Source: Atopsyche davidsoni
Lineage: Eukaryota > Arthropoda > Insecta > Trichoptera > Hydrobiosidae
DNA length: 64,000 nucleotides
Direction of reading: 5' to 3'
Assembly: GCA_022113835.1 (NCBI GenBank)
Contig: JAILWY010000027.1
Coordinates: 7,504,501-7,568,500, forward strand
Below the pieces are notes generated by a model, which was not told the origin of the DNA, did not search any database, and saw only the letters and a list, made by a program, of their open reading frames with translations. Positions within the stretch are counted from its first letter, which is position 1; every line of letters begins with the position of its first letter. Made by a program: the position numbers and the translations under genes. Positions 49,572 to 61,020 of this stretch are shown here, piece after piece.

Positions 49572-50099
49572 GTGAGTCGATGATTATTTTATTTTTACAC
49601 AAAACTAATAATGTTAGTCTTAAATAGCACACGTCTAATTAAAACATTGTACATCAATGATTAATACCTCACTGAGACACTTTTGGCACACCTATTTGTA
49701 TTTTGGTACAAGATCGACGTTCAAAAGTGATTCTCAAACCTTCGGGGACTCCATTTTATAAAACAGCATATAATGATTGCACTACCAAATAAATTTTACA
49801 GCTAGTCATTTAACAAGCTTATGAAACCACATATTTTTTGAGATTTAAAACATTAAATAATAAAATAACGGCCTGTTTTGCCCTGTTTACTTATATGCAA
49901 AACAATACAAGTATACCTAAAATATGTTGAACCTACTGTTCGTTTTTCGGTTATGTTGCAATGTGATTAGACAGCTAAGATACTTTGAAGGTGAAGTTCA
50001 AGCACGCCACTGATCAATTATTCCTTTAACCTTAAAAATAACTAGCATAATTCAAAGCCATCAAAGTGCTCAATCTCCGAGCCTCAGAATAATGTAAAA
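49572..50099. other. AT-rich non-coding stretch
   Basis: Presumed intronic if the preceding microexon is real. Nothing else recognised. Confidence 0.5.
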
Positions 50100-50345
50100 T
50101 TCTGATTTGAAAGTTCCCGCGCACGACTCGCGGAGGCCTGCGCCGGCACTGTGGCGGCACTGTGGCGGCACAGTCCGGGCACTGTCCCGGCACTGTCCCG
50201 GCACTGCGCCGCCACTGCGCCCCGGCCTGGCCCGCCGCCGTGCGCCGCCACTGCGCCGCCCCGCCGGGCGATGCGCTACGCCCACACGGCCTTTGTGTTT
50301 ATGTCTTTATTATGGACCCGCAATAGCGCATGGGCGGCTCGCGGT
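50100..50345. other. GC-rich island with 11-bp minisatellite
   Basis: A CpG-rich island beginning with seven 11-bp units and ending near a T10 run. Open frames on both strands (Arg/Pro/Ala-rich) are translations of the repeat. Confidence 0.5.
50144..50220 (+). repeat. 11-bp GC-rich minisatellite, 7 units
   Basis: Seven consecutive 11-bp units of CGGCACTGTGG type. The first two are identical and the others differ at one to three positions (CGGCACAGTCC, GGGCACTGTCC, CGGCACTGTCC, CGGCACTGCGC, CGCCACTGCGC). An 11-bp period gives a shifting frame, so coding use is unlikely. Confidence 0.9.
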
Positions 50346-51215
50346 GCTTTTTTTTTTCGTTGCATTGTTATATTTTAATAAGTTAAATTTATTGTTTTTA
50401 GTATTTATATTTATGCATTATAATTCAAAGCATAAGTTAATTTTTAATTTCAAATCTAAAATAGAATACGTTTATACTTAAAATCTAATCATGAGAAATA
50501 TCTTCAAAATGGCAGCTTATATATCACCTGTAACTGATACAATTTATCTTTAAGATGGTATGTATGGTACATTTAATGCTTACCTCGGGGAGATTTTATA
50601 ATAACAGCACGATTTAATTTTTTCCTTGATTTTTTATGTCATAATATTTTTAGGTTGTGCGCAGTTCAATATTTAATCTTTCTTCGTTTTGTGTCTTTCA
50701 ACTTATTTCGTACGTATTTTTTCTTACGATGTATATCCAATAATTACATCACTTTTGAGTGGCTCCACAATATCTCTAAAATATAACGAAATTATCATAA
50801 ATAAAAAAGGTATACTTTCTATGTATTCTTTAATTAAAATTAAAAAAAAATCCATTTCAGATTTTTATTGTTAAGAGATTTTGCAATGTAAACTTTAATA
50901 TTTTTTTACGTGTTTATACATCTATATCTATAATAATGTCGTTCTATTAAAAACAATATATAATTATTATTTTAAAAAAATACTATAGTTCTCCATATTC
51001 CACATCACGTATTGTTTATATTTAAGATTTTTGTGTAGTATTGTGTGCGCCTGCTTCATAATTTAGTATTATTTTTTAATTGCCATTTTTTTTCAACACT
51101 TAAAATACATAACATTTTGCAACATGAAGATAACTATCTACATGCAAATAAAAAGTTTTTCATATGACAAAATTGAGTATCCGAGTACTGAGTACAACTA
51201 AAATAATCAAAAAAG
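50346..51215. other. AT-rich non-coding stretch
   Basis: No gene or repeat recognised. Confidence 0.6.
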
Positions 51216-51219
51216 CAGA

Positions 51220-51545
51220 CCCGCATCTTTTCACGGCCATTGTGGATGAATGAATCATGCGCCCATCGCTCCGGCCCTTATTCCCGAGCACTTCCTCGGG
51301 CCCGGGCCTCTCCGCTGCGGGCCTGGCGGATCAGGTTCCAGTGCCTCCATTTTGTTAAATCGATATTGGTTGTTTTGTTTATTAACACCTTCAGTGCAGT
51401 AGTTGGTTGCTTTATGGGCCCGGCGAATGGACTATTTGCTGCTAACTCCTTGGGAGATTTTAATCGGCGCAATCGGCGTTAATGTTGAAATATTATTTTG
51501 AAGTGATGTGCTGAATCCGGGCGCCCTACTGCGAGACATCTGCAT
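51220..51545. other. GC-rich island
   Basis: A CpG-containing patch with a CGGCCATTGTGG YY1-like core (51233-51244) and AATCGGCGCAATCGGCG near 51463-51479. The 80-aa plus and 64-aa minus frames have no domain. Confidence 0.4.
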
Positions 51546-51748
51546 TAAACCACTTTAATATGTGTGAAATTACACTCCTGCAGTTTTTAAAATAATTGTG
51601 ATTACTTAATTTAATTAAAACTACGTAATGCCATGTAAAATAAAAAAAACTGTGCTCAAACAAGTTTATATATTCGCTAACGCTTTTAAAGTAAATGTAT
51701 AGAATATGCTCAGCGAATACCTTCTAGATTACGTAATTTAATTTTGAT

Positions 51749-51761
51749 GAATACAATTAGG
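51749..51761 (+). repeat. Target-site duplication, left
   Basis: GAATACAATTAGG, repeated exactly at 52006-52018 on the other side of the foldback element. Confidence 0.85.
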
Positions 51762-51860
51762 AAATTCAATATATTTGACAGAGAGTACTTGGTGGAATTC
51801 CATTTTAATATTTTTGAATAAAATACTTGAGTGATTTACCACATTTTTGTTTTTATTAGT

Positions 51861-51897
51861 GACCGGTTTCGCCAACCTTTCACGTTGGCATTATCAA
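51861..51897 (-). ncRNA. Hammerhead-ribozyme-like motif, left arm
   Basis: Mirror copy of 51914-51950 on the minus strand, identical within the motif. A transcript through the whole element would instead form one long hairpin, burying both motifs. Confidence 0.4.
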
Positions 51898-51913
51898 ACA
51901 GAGATGATAATGT

Positions 51914-51950
51914 TTGATAATGCCAACGTGAAAGGTTGGCGAAACCGGTC
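51914..51950 (+). ncRNA. Hammerhead-ribozyme-like motif, right arm
   Basis: In order: UUGAUAA (canonical CUGANGA), a spare U, stem II GCCAAC/GUUGGC (6 bp, 7-nt loop), GAAA, then self-complementary CCGG and UC, the expected cleavage position. A tiny palindromic helix III implies dimeric action, as in retroelement-type hammerheads. Core positions 3 and 8 are U and A instead of C and G, which keeps them able to pair. Stem I is weak (2 bp). It is probably degenerate and activity is doubtful. Confidence 0.4.
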
Positions 51951-52005
51951 ACTAATAAATACAAAAATGTGGAAAATCACTCAAGTATTTTATTCAAAAA
52001 TATTA

Positions 52006-52018
52006 GAATACAATTAGG
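52006..52018 (+). repeat. Target-site duplication, right
   Basis: GAATACAATTAGG, identical to 51749-51761. Confidence 0.85.
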
Positions 52019-52575
52019 TATTTTTATTATTTAATTTAGTATAAGTAAACGTGCAAAGTACTGAAAAAACGTAAACTGAGGTAAATTTTGTCTTTGACCA
52101 AAAATTAACAGCATCCTAATTATCCACAGCATGTATATAATATTATAAATTTTATATTTTCATCACAACGGAATTCCACTACGTCGATTTATTCCGAATA
52201 ATACGTGCAAGAATATAAAATTGTCAGGGTCACCTTTTTGGCATGCATTTGTAAGAAGTGTTTTTAAATAGAGTTATTATTGTACCGTATTTTTTTGTTT
52301 GGTCTAGAATGATTATCTCTGGAATAAAAAAAACAACTAAATAATATATTTATATTATAAAGTTCTTCAAAAAATTTTATTACATACCTTAAATTATTTA
52401 ATTTTAATTTTAAAAAAATTCAAATCAATGCATCGTTGTTTCTATGTATCAAAAAATTATATTCTTAAAAAGTATACATTACTCCATTGATTGCTTAGCC
52501 GCAAGATGGAATAGGTATCTATCTACCTGCAATAAAAAAATGAACGCAATATTATTGAGTAATAATCAAAATGTC
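52019..52575. other. AT-rich non-coding stretch
   Basis: On the minus strand a strong acceptor-like TTTTTTTATTGCAG|GTAGAT lies at about 52527-52540, with no convincing donor partner. Nothing else recognised. Confidence 0.5.
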
Positions 52576-52579
52576 TGAA

Positions 52580-52745
52580 GGCCAGTATTGGGTTCGATCA
52601 CGTTCATCGGTTTGATATAGTAATCTTGAATCGATTACAAATATTTCGGCTTCACGAGCCGTGACATCGTACACCGCGCCGGCTCGTGATCGGAGAGAAA
52701 CCGAACGGTTCGTCGGGCATCTCCGTGTAGAAACATCGTGTGATA
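52580..52745. other. GC-richer island with inverted repeat
   Basis: CACGAGCCG (52653-52661) and CGGCTCGTG (52680-52688) form a 9-bp inverted repeat with an 18-nt spacer. No open frame of interest. Confidence 0.5.
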
Positions 52746-54505
52746 CGATTTTTTATTATTATTTTTAAATTAAAAGGTACAAGCATGAACTAAAGGCTTT
52801 TGAGTCAAATTTTTGTTTTAAATATATATTGTGTCAAATATACGGCGCTCCAATTAAAATTTTTTTGCTCGCATCCTTCAAATTTTATTCTGAACAATTT
52901 CTATCTAAGAAACTCAAAAGTGGATTGACAATAAAAATAAAATATTTAATTCGTGTATGCTGTGTTTTTAAACGCAGAAAACTCTTTTTGGTTACTTTTT
53001 AGCTGTTTCCAACAAATATTAAAAAAAAAAAAAATAAAACAAACTTACAGTGACTTTGTAGTAAGTTTCAAATATTTCACTGTTCTGTATAGATTGTTTT
53101 TTTTTATCGTAAAGATTTTCCAGTTTATATGCGTATATCTTAACTTTTTTTTACCAAAAGGCTCTAAAATAGATTGATTAAGTATTTATACATTACAAAG
53201 TATGCTCGGTAAAGCCTTCACGATTACCTCTCAGCTATGGCTAACAAAGAAATTCAAAAGTGGAGTGGCCGCGGCTTCATAAAAAAATAACATGAAATAT
53301 AGTTTGAACAATACAAGCCACTCGGTTGTGTTTTTTCTCTCGCTTTAAGACTGTAGGGTATTTTACATCTTAATTTACATGGTTATTGCTGCCAAGATTT
53401 ATGGCGTACCTTCTTTGATATAGCCCCGCGCTTCGCCAATAAATAATTATTTTTTAATTGATAAAAATGTTATGTAAATATATTTCGGACCTGTTCCGAG
53501 CTTCAAACGTTGATTTATAATTGTAAATTTTATTACTTTTTTTATATAAAAATATTGCCGTTTGGTTTACTTTAATATTCATTTTATTTTATTTAGAATC
53601 TTTGATCTGCTCTATAAATATTTATCAATACTTGTACCGCGTGAATGCTGCAATATATATTTATAAATGTACTAAGAAATACGTAATTTTAATTTATTTA
53701 TCTATAAATTTACATTAAATGTATATATTTGAATTATTGATTATTCATTATTAAAATACAAATCGTGTAATAAAATCACATTTTTCACAAGATATTTCTT
53801 TTCATTATATACCAAAATTTTAATGTTGTTATGAGTATTATAACTTCAGTTATTTAATACAGCCAGGTTAGCTCAAGCCAACTCTGGGATAAAACTTGAC
53901 GTAGTTTTATAATTAGCAAGATCGCAGACTCCCTCAGGACTCGAGGCTTGCACCAGACAACCACTTGGCAGGGCAGAGAGCTTTTTTATTTCTCTTCTAA
54001 CCATATCCATATCATACCTCAGGGCTTTCAACATAAAGCTGCATCAGCTCCTTCTGAGCGAAAGTTCTAAAAAAGCCGTTACATCTATTGATAAAAATAT
54101 TTTATTTTTAATTTATTGCAATAATATATTATATCCTCTTGATGAAGTACGCAGGGATTATTTTACCAATTTATTCAGCATTGTAGCACACATTACTCTA
54201 AAAAAATTGGAAAAGAATTCATTGGCACATCATGTTTTAAAATTAAAAAAATAAATATATGATTTAGTATTATATAATATCCATTGAACCCGTATTTTAC
54301 CTAAATATATTAGTTGTGTTAACTGCTAGTATTATATGCTTTGAAGCTACATAAGCGGACAACACACATTTGATTCCATGCACCAAAAGTTATATTATGA
54401 ACAAATCTTACTAATTTTGTATACAAAAAGGATGGCTTATCTAGACCTGGCTTAACCAATGACTACATAGCGTGGCTTGGTACTAGCATAATATAATAGA
54501 AATTA
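52746..54505. other. AT-rich non-coding stretch with GATTTATGGC site
   Basis: GATTTATGGC occurs at 53396-53405 in a small GC-richer patch (53260-53450). Another GC-richer patch lies at about 53870-54070. No gene seen. Confidence 0.45.
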
Positions 54506-54509
54506 AGGT

Positions 54510-54795
54510 ACCTGAGAGAGGAGCCTAACGCTCGCAGGGGTGTGGAGCGGTTTAAGAATTCCAGTCGGTGCCGCAGTTGTCAGCTGTTTATAATTTGTGG
54601 TGGGCCCCCCTATTACAAGATGCACCACTGCATTTAAATATTGTAAATAAAAGTTTATAGACCTCTCTCGACGAGGCGGATATCGGATTAGCCATTCCGA
54701 CGGCGTCCGAAGTCGAAGCTCTCACGTTGGGTCCCGATCGGAGATAAGAATATCTCCATATTGAATCTGAGCGGTGATGCGAGTTGGAGATTATT
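54510..54795. other. GC-richer island
   Basis: A CpG-containing patch strongest at 54660-54760. The 101-aa minus frame (54588-54893) spans it but starts and ends in AT-rich DNA without domains or splice sites. Confidence 0.4.
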
Positions 54796-56135
54796 GTTAT
54801 AACGGTAATCATTATGTTGATTACTTGGTAACACTTGCTTATGATAATATTTTGATGTATAACCTCGTCAATTTCCATTTTTAATAAGTCCAAAAATAAA
54901 TTATATATTGTATTACATGTAGTTTGAATTCATATTTTTTAAAGTACAAAACTTAATCTTTTGATACTGTCTGGTTTTTATTTATTTTTTAACATTTTAA
55001 AAAAATATTTTCATTGTAGCATATAGTATTGAAATATGATAGATCTATAATAGACAGAAGCCTTTCAATTGATGAAATATCAAAACATGTAGCATGTAAT
55101 CGTCAATATTAATGATTTAATAGGAATCCAATATTAGGGGATCTCACAGTACAACGGTGAAAGTTGAATTAAATATAAAATTAACTGAGTGTATAATAAA
55201 CATTGCTTCTGTGGCTAAAGGGTGGTAAAAATATTTATTTATTGCAATTAACATATAAAATAATTTTGGATCAAAATATATTTATATATATATATAATAT
55301 TTTCAACGTTTGAACTAATATATCTGGATTGATTTGAATCACCATGAATTGTATACAAATGAGAAAATGTTATGTAATACGAAAGAGCTTTTTTATAAGA
55401 ATAAAATAAAACCTCTTTAGAAGACGACGTCTCTATTCCAGACGAGGAACTTCTGCAAGACGCACAAGAAATAAAAACGTAATTTACATTTGCGTCAGTT
55501 CACAAAATGTAATTTACAATGAATCCTCTACACAGTGACTTTTTTATTCTTTTCGAGAGATATTCTTCTCCGTAATGTATACGGGGGATACTTATATACA
55601 TATACATTAAGTAGTACAATGTTTTCTCAGATTATATGGGTAGTATATTTTTATATATATATTTTCCAAATAAAATTAAACCTTCAACTTACAATGAAAT
55701 TAATTGAACGCTATTTTTTGTTTATAAATGAATTGTTTTTTGGTGAAAACTATTTGAGGGACAAAAAAAATTATTGATTCATAAAAATGGAAATTTATTA
55801 ACATATACCATTTTCAACAAAATAATAATTTTAGATTTTATTTTAAATATATGATAAAAGTTTTCTTAAATGACCTATGGGCGATCCATAAAGATATAAA
55901 GCATTACCTGGTCTTTGATATCACAAAAGAGAGACATACAATTTTGAAGAATAAATGCTATAAATGATCGATAATATATCACAGAATAGGAATAAAGGCA
56001 CTTACTAATAAATATTCTCTATATTGTAAAAATTATGATTGCATATCAATTATAAATAACATAAAATTTTCATTTTATAGAAATTATAAAAAAATTTAAG
56101 TATATTGATAATTTTTTTTTTTTCTACTTAATAAG
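54796..56135. other. AT-rich non-coding stretch
   Basis: A TA run at about 55280-55295. Nothing else recognised. Confidence 0.6.
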
Positions 56136-56139
56136 GGTT

Positions 56140-56385
56140 GCCCAAAGCCTTGTCCCCGAAAATATAATATTAAATATTATTATGAGTTTGTATTACTTGT
56201 GCAGAGTTGCGCTTTTATCTGCAGCGAAGTATGTAAATCTCTCCTCTCCCTGTATCGGCGGGCGGACCCATATCACTGTGCTGGGGGGCCGGCTGGGTGG
56301 CGGAGGGTGCTCTCCACCAACTCTTTTATATTCTGTAAACGATTCTGTTGGCCAGGGCTATGCTAAGCCTCAATATTAATTTGAT
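56140..56385. other. GC-richer island
   Basis: Strongest at 56255-56315, with a GGGGGGCCGGCTGGGTGGCGG-type G-rich run (56283-56303). The 65-aa frame has no domain. Confidence 0.4.
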
Positions 56386-56800
56386 CAAAAATATATTTAT
56401 ATCAACGTTTCGTTAATTTAGTAAATAATTTAATTTGAATTTGGTGACCATCTTACTAAACATATATTTATGCTTAACGAGTGTTTTGTGTAGTGAACCA
56501 CCGATATAACGATAAGTTATTTGTCTCTTTGTTTTAACGGTCATTTTATTATAAAATCATATAATAAACATTACTTATATTTTTTCGGTCGCTTTTGACT
56601 GTCTGGTTTTCAAATAGGTTAATAAAAAAAAACGGTATCACTTGAAGGGTTGAACTTGAATTAATTGATTTATTGTAGAAAAAACAGACGGAAATTCTAT
56701 ATAGATTGTACTATTATTGAATGATCTATACAATGTAAAAATACCATCAATTACGATTTAACTTCAACAAAACAACGGAACCAACATCAAAACCAAAAAG
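56386..56800. other. AT-rich non-coding stretch
   Basis: Nothing recognised. Confidence 0.6.
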
Positions 56801-56804
56801 CAAT

Positions 56805-57295
56805 TACTCCCTAAACCCAGTCCATCCGCAGAGGGAGAGCGCGGGAGAGCGAGCGAGCCAGAAGGCGCCCACCCCGTCCAATCGGGCGAGCGGAAGGAGC
56901 AGAAGAAGAAGAAGAAGGCGGGGGAGAAAAAGCGGGAAAAGAAAAGAAAAGCTCGCAGCCGGGGAGCAAAGATCCCAACCGATATATCACCGAGGATTTA
57001 TGGCCGCAGATACGACAGGGAAATTGCAAGAATGGTGGCGCAATCTATCTTAGTTGGGGCGGCTGAGGGTGGCGGGGGGTGGTGGGGGTGGTGGGGGGGG
57101 GGGTGAGGGGTGGGGAGGAACTTTGAGGGTTATTAGTTCGAACATCTGTCGTGAGGGGTGGGGAGGCACCGGCGGACGCCTTTGTTTGGCCATGGAAGGC
57201 TGTTGTGTTGTTGTTTTGTAGGCTTTTTATGAAATATCGTCCGCGCTGCTCTCACGCTGGTGCACTCTGGATTACAAAAGACAGTAAATTAACGC
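56805..57295. promoter_or_regulatory. Purine-rich, G-rich island (promoter or Polycomb-type candidate)
   Basis: Begins with GAGAG-type repeats (56832-56860), then an AGAAGAAGAAGAAG run (about 56899-56915), GATTTATGGCCGC (56995-57007), GAATGGTGGCGC and a G-rich tract (57056-57118). The sequence GTGAGGGGTGGGGAGG occurs at 57103-57118 and again at 57151-57166. GAGAG (GAF-like), YY1/Pho-like and G-rich elements together recall insect Polycomb/Trithorax or promoter regions. No transcript start can be fixed. Confidence 0.4.
57056..57166 (+). repeat. G-rich tract with 16-bp direct repeat
   Basis: Long G runs interrupted by single T/A, strong plus-strand G-quadruplex potential, plus two exact 16-bp copies of GTGAGGGGTGGGGAGG 48 bp apart. 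Confidence 0.85.
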
Positions 57296-59025
57296 CGTAC
57301 CTTAACATTCAGTATTTTCGAACACGAGTAATTTCACAACCAAATGTATGTCAAAGTTTAATACAGTACAATTTATATATTGAATAAATCAAAATATCTG
57401 TTTAAAAAAAAAACTGTTTATTTATTAATGTATTCTTCAAAATATTATGATTCCTACTTATAAGAAGCGATATTTATAGGTCAAAAAGATAAAAATATTT
57501 AAATTAATAATTACTATAGCACTTTAAAATCAACCCTTTTCTTGCTAATATAAATAACAAGAATGATTCGATTATGCTTTATCGATTAATAAACTACGAA
57601 TGCCTATAAAATGTTTAAAAAATTAGATTATGTATACAAACATAGTTACTGCGATAAAAAGTATATCTTTTAAGCACCAATATTGATGTTGTTAAAATAG
57701 CTTAATATGACTTTCAATCTGATGTCAATGTATTTTTAACCGGTTTCAAAATATCTCTTCTCTTTAAACATAAATGCCGTTTTGACTTGAATCGCAGTAT
57801 GCACAAAAAATATGTTGTTAGAAAGTTATAAATTAACAAATTTAGTAATTAAGATAAAATCTTAATTATTTTGAATATATTAATATTCAGATCATACAAA
57901 CAATTGGGTTATTTTTTTAAGCCCAAAGTGCATTTGCATGTGATAAAAATGAACGTGATTGCTTTCTTAAAAAGTGATAACATTTTTGGGAATCTGTATT
58001 TAAGATTATGTATTCACGATATTGTTCTAAATACTTTTAATCAAATAATATATATACTATTAAACATATTTTTTTTAATTGGAAGCTCTTTGTGGAGATA
58101 AAATTAATATAAATATATTGTTTGGCTTAAACAATTTGACAGCAATACTTTTGTGATTTACAAGATTTGAGGACATGGGTAATTTGAAATAATGTTAAAT
58201 CTTGAAAATTTTTATATATTTTTATATTTTTTTTTAGTTGGGATTTTTAACTTACTTATATTTTAATATGTACCATATTCATATTTTAATAAACCATTAG
58301 TAAATTGCAAAGATTTCTAAATTCGGGTTCTTACCATTGCATAAGTTATGACACTTAAATTATAATAGTAATTGATCTGATATATTACACGTAAATACAG
58401 GTTTTTTTTTATTAAGATATAGGCTTAATGTTTAACTCACAAATTTATGCAACAGTGAATTTTAAAAAAAATGTTTTGTTATCAGTAGTCACATAAAATG
58501 TATCTTTGCATTTCAAGTATAAAATATCTACTAAGGCATTAATGTTTCTATTTTGATATTATGTTTGTCGGTATAATAAACCTAGTTATTTCTTTAATCA
58601 TACGGTAATTATCTCAAAGCCGATTCTGTGTAGTTTTTTTTAAACATTATAATGGTTATTATAAAAAGTCTAGTTTTATTGAGCACTTATTGCGTTTAAG
58701 GTAACGGATTTTATCTGAACTATACAATATTTGAAAGCCTCTAATCTCGGAGCTTATCCACCGCCATTAAAACATTGTTACATGAAGTTTTGACGGAGCA
58801 GGCCCGAACTGGACAGATTATTTTTTAGTAGAATATTATTATATGAATTACTAATGTTAAAACTAAATTATTTATATGTTTTCTACAATATAAAATTTAA
58901 AACTTTAAAAATTGTTCATTCATAAATATTTTAATATAACTGCGCTTTACCAGTCATACATCGATAGTCTAAATATTGTACTCTTTTGAATATTTTTTTT
59001 AACACAAAAAATAAGGCTCTCTAGG
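57296..59025. other. Very AT-rich non-coding stretch
   Basis: No gene, island or repeat recognised apart from a weak GC-richer patch at 58735-58820. Confidence 0.6.
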
Positions 59026-59029
59026 CTAA

Positions 59030-59505
59030 TTATCGCTCGGTCGTCGTTTGTGTTGCAACGCGTGTTGGCCACTTTGTTCGTTTTGTACTTTACAAGCGGT
59101 CGGTGCTTACGCGGACCACGTGTTATTTGTGTGCCTTAACTTTGACCTATACCATTCACCACAACAACAACAAAAAAAACATAATCTCTTATACCGCATA
59201 AATGAAGCCATTATATAAGGCGGCCAAAGATCACCGGCGATAGTCCATCCGCCAGGGCCGCAGCGGGCAGGAGAGTAAACAAGGCGCCCTGCGCGGCGAT
59301 AAGATCGACTGCGCCAAGATGGCCGACGAGCCGAAAGTTTGCACTCATTAGGGGGGGCCCTTATCGTGCAGCGCTTAACGCACGCGCGGGCCAGAACAAT
59401 ATTACTTAATTACTCGCCGCCCTTCCCGATCCGGGACTGATCGCTGCGAATATCTCGATGCCGCTTTGAAATATGAGAGAGTATGCCCCCGAGATGTCTT
59501 TATGG
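59030..59505. promoter_or_regulatory. Large GC-rich island
   Basis: One of the largest islands. It has CpGs, AAGATGGCC (59316-59324, YY1-like), two GCGATAA/TTATCG-type sites (59297, 59361) and ATTACTTAATTACTCG (homeodomain-like, about 59400-59417). No long open frame, so probably regulatory rather than coding. Confidence 0.4.
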
Positions 59506-60061
59506 AGACGTTTCATTTTTTTTATATATCGTGTTGAAATATTCTACGTTTGTTACGCTCATTCTCAGCAGTTGAAAATAAAACATTTTGTATTATATTA
59601 CGATTGAGGCTGACGAAATGACTGAAAAAAACAGACCAATGACTAAATTACCTCAATCACTGAAAGTGTAAAGCAAATACACTATAGTCATTTAATGACT
59701 ACAATTATATATTTTCCTACTTATGGAGTTATGATTATACCACTTTAAAATTCTGTCTAAAATGTCGTGAATGCGTCTTAATAAAAGCATCAGCGTACTC
59801 GAACCAAGGCCCCGAGAGTTCTAAGTAAATACTAGAATTATCCTATGCTCCTCGCTTTCTACCTAAGCTCATAACTTAATAAAATAACAGCCTTTATGCA
59901 TGTTTACCTGTGAATTTTGATACGATTGCATTCTAAAAGATTATATACCGTTGTGATAAGACACGTGGTAATCATATGGTTTTCGGTTTACCATCCTATA
60001 AAACCATAACTGTATTTGATGTCGTCACTTATCCAGCTCTTATACACACAACACTTTTATG

Positions 60062-60095
<34 letters not shown>

Positions 60096-60735
60096 GGTTA
60101 CTTTAAGTCATCATAATTCTTGGTTACTTTAAGTCATCTATACCTTGGAAAAGACTAAAATGTCATGTTATTATCTTACACGCTTAACATTGTTTTACAT
60201 TGCGTACAATTCGATGTCATAATAGTAATACGCAATAAAACGTTTAATTGAATTGATTGAAAAATATATAATTCTTATACTTTATCGCATTTCATGCAGC
60301 TTTAGGAAGTGCATTCTAGAAATCCAGCCGTTGTAATTAAACTTAATAACGATCTACAAGCTATTAATAATAACTTCACCAGCAGTTATTAATTATTTTT
60401 GCACGTTTACATTTCCTGTAGACTGCTTTCATTATTTCAGTAGACATATAAATATATACATATTGGTCTATAATACTCGTAATAATATTTTTTACTAAGA
60501 ATACAATAGAAAAAGATACTCAGAATTAAATACGAATTATTATTCTTTCGAATATTTTTGTCCCATTTTTTGATGATTACTTTTGGTAGAATTTACTCTT
60601 TAAAAAAAGTAATTTCTATTTTATTTTAGTGTTTCAGGTGCTAATCAACGGGTTCAATGTTTTTTTTTTTAAACTAAAATACCTTTTAATAATAGCACGG
60701 AGAATTTCACCTTCCAAGCTACTTTTTTTTTATTC
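59506..60735. other. AT-rich non-coding stretch
   Basis: A TA microsatellite and a 26-bp duplication lie at 60065-60138. An acceptor-like TTTTAGTGTTTCAG|GTGCTA near 60638 has no good donor. No gene seen. Confidence 0.5.
60065..60138 (+). repeat. TA microsatellite plus 26-bp tandem duplication
   Basis: A TA run (about 60065-60091) followed by TTGGTTACTTTAAGTCATC at 60094-60112 and again at 60120-60138. Confidence 0.9.
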
Positions 60736-60739
60736 GGGT

Positions 60740-61020
60740 TCTTGTTCTATTAGATCTAATTACGTAGACTCGTACAGATTGGAGAAACCTCGCCTGCCTT
60801 GGCGACACAAAGCTACGTTTGCGATCGAGTGCATTAGCGAAGTCCATCAGAGCGATATGTCTGCCTTGCCAACAGCTGTAACGAGCAATCCCAGGAATCA
60901 GCTGTGCCGACCAGGTATACGCAATATGCAAATGCTCGGAATACTTGCCCTGACTGCAGGCGACCCACCACAGGTGTGCACTGGGGAATTGATGAAGGTA
61001 TCGCCATTCTTCAAAACTTA
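60740..61020. other. GC-richer island
   Basis: A GC-richer patch with CAGCTG-type E-boxes (60867-60875, 60899-60904). The 130-aa open frame (60629-61021) begins in AT-rich DNA, has no domain and has no matching splice sites. Confidence 0.4.

Larger units (their letters stand above)
51762..52005. mobile_element. Foldback element with 95-bp arms, Penelope-like traits
   Basis: Arms 51806-51900 and 51911-52005 are inverted copies with two mismatches in 95 bp, separated by 10 nt. A 44-nt unpaired stretch (51762-51805) precedes the left arm. The insertion is framed by a 13-bp direct repeat, a length more like target-primed insertion than a MITE. Each arm carries a hammerhead-ribozyme-like motif. 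Hammerhead motifs in terminal repeats, inverted terminal copies and variable target duplications are known traits of Penelope-like retroelements, so I suspect a terminal-repeat remnant of one. A foldback DNA element is the alternative. A partial copy lies at 8950-9054. Confidence 0.75.

Noticed and set aside
50107..50481. 124-aa plus open frame
   Set aside because: Translation of an 11-bp minisatellite followed by AT-rich sequence.
56811..57029. Minus frame beginning FPCRICGHKSS, zinc-finger-like at first glance
   Set aside because: Only two cysteines in the right spacing and no paired zinc ligands. The rest is Ser/Pro/Arg simple sequence from a GA-rich tract.
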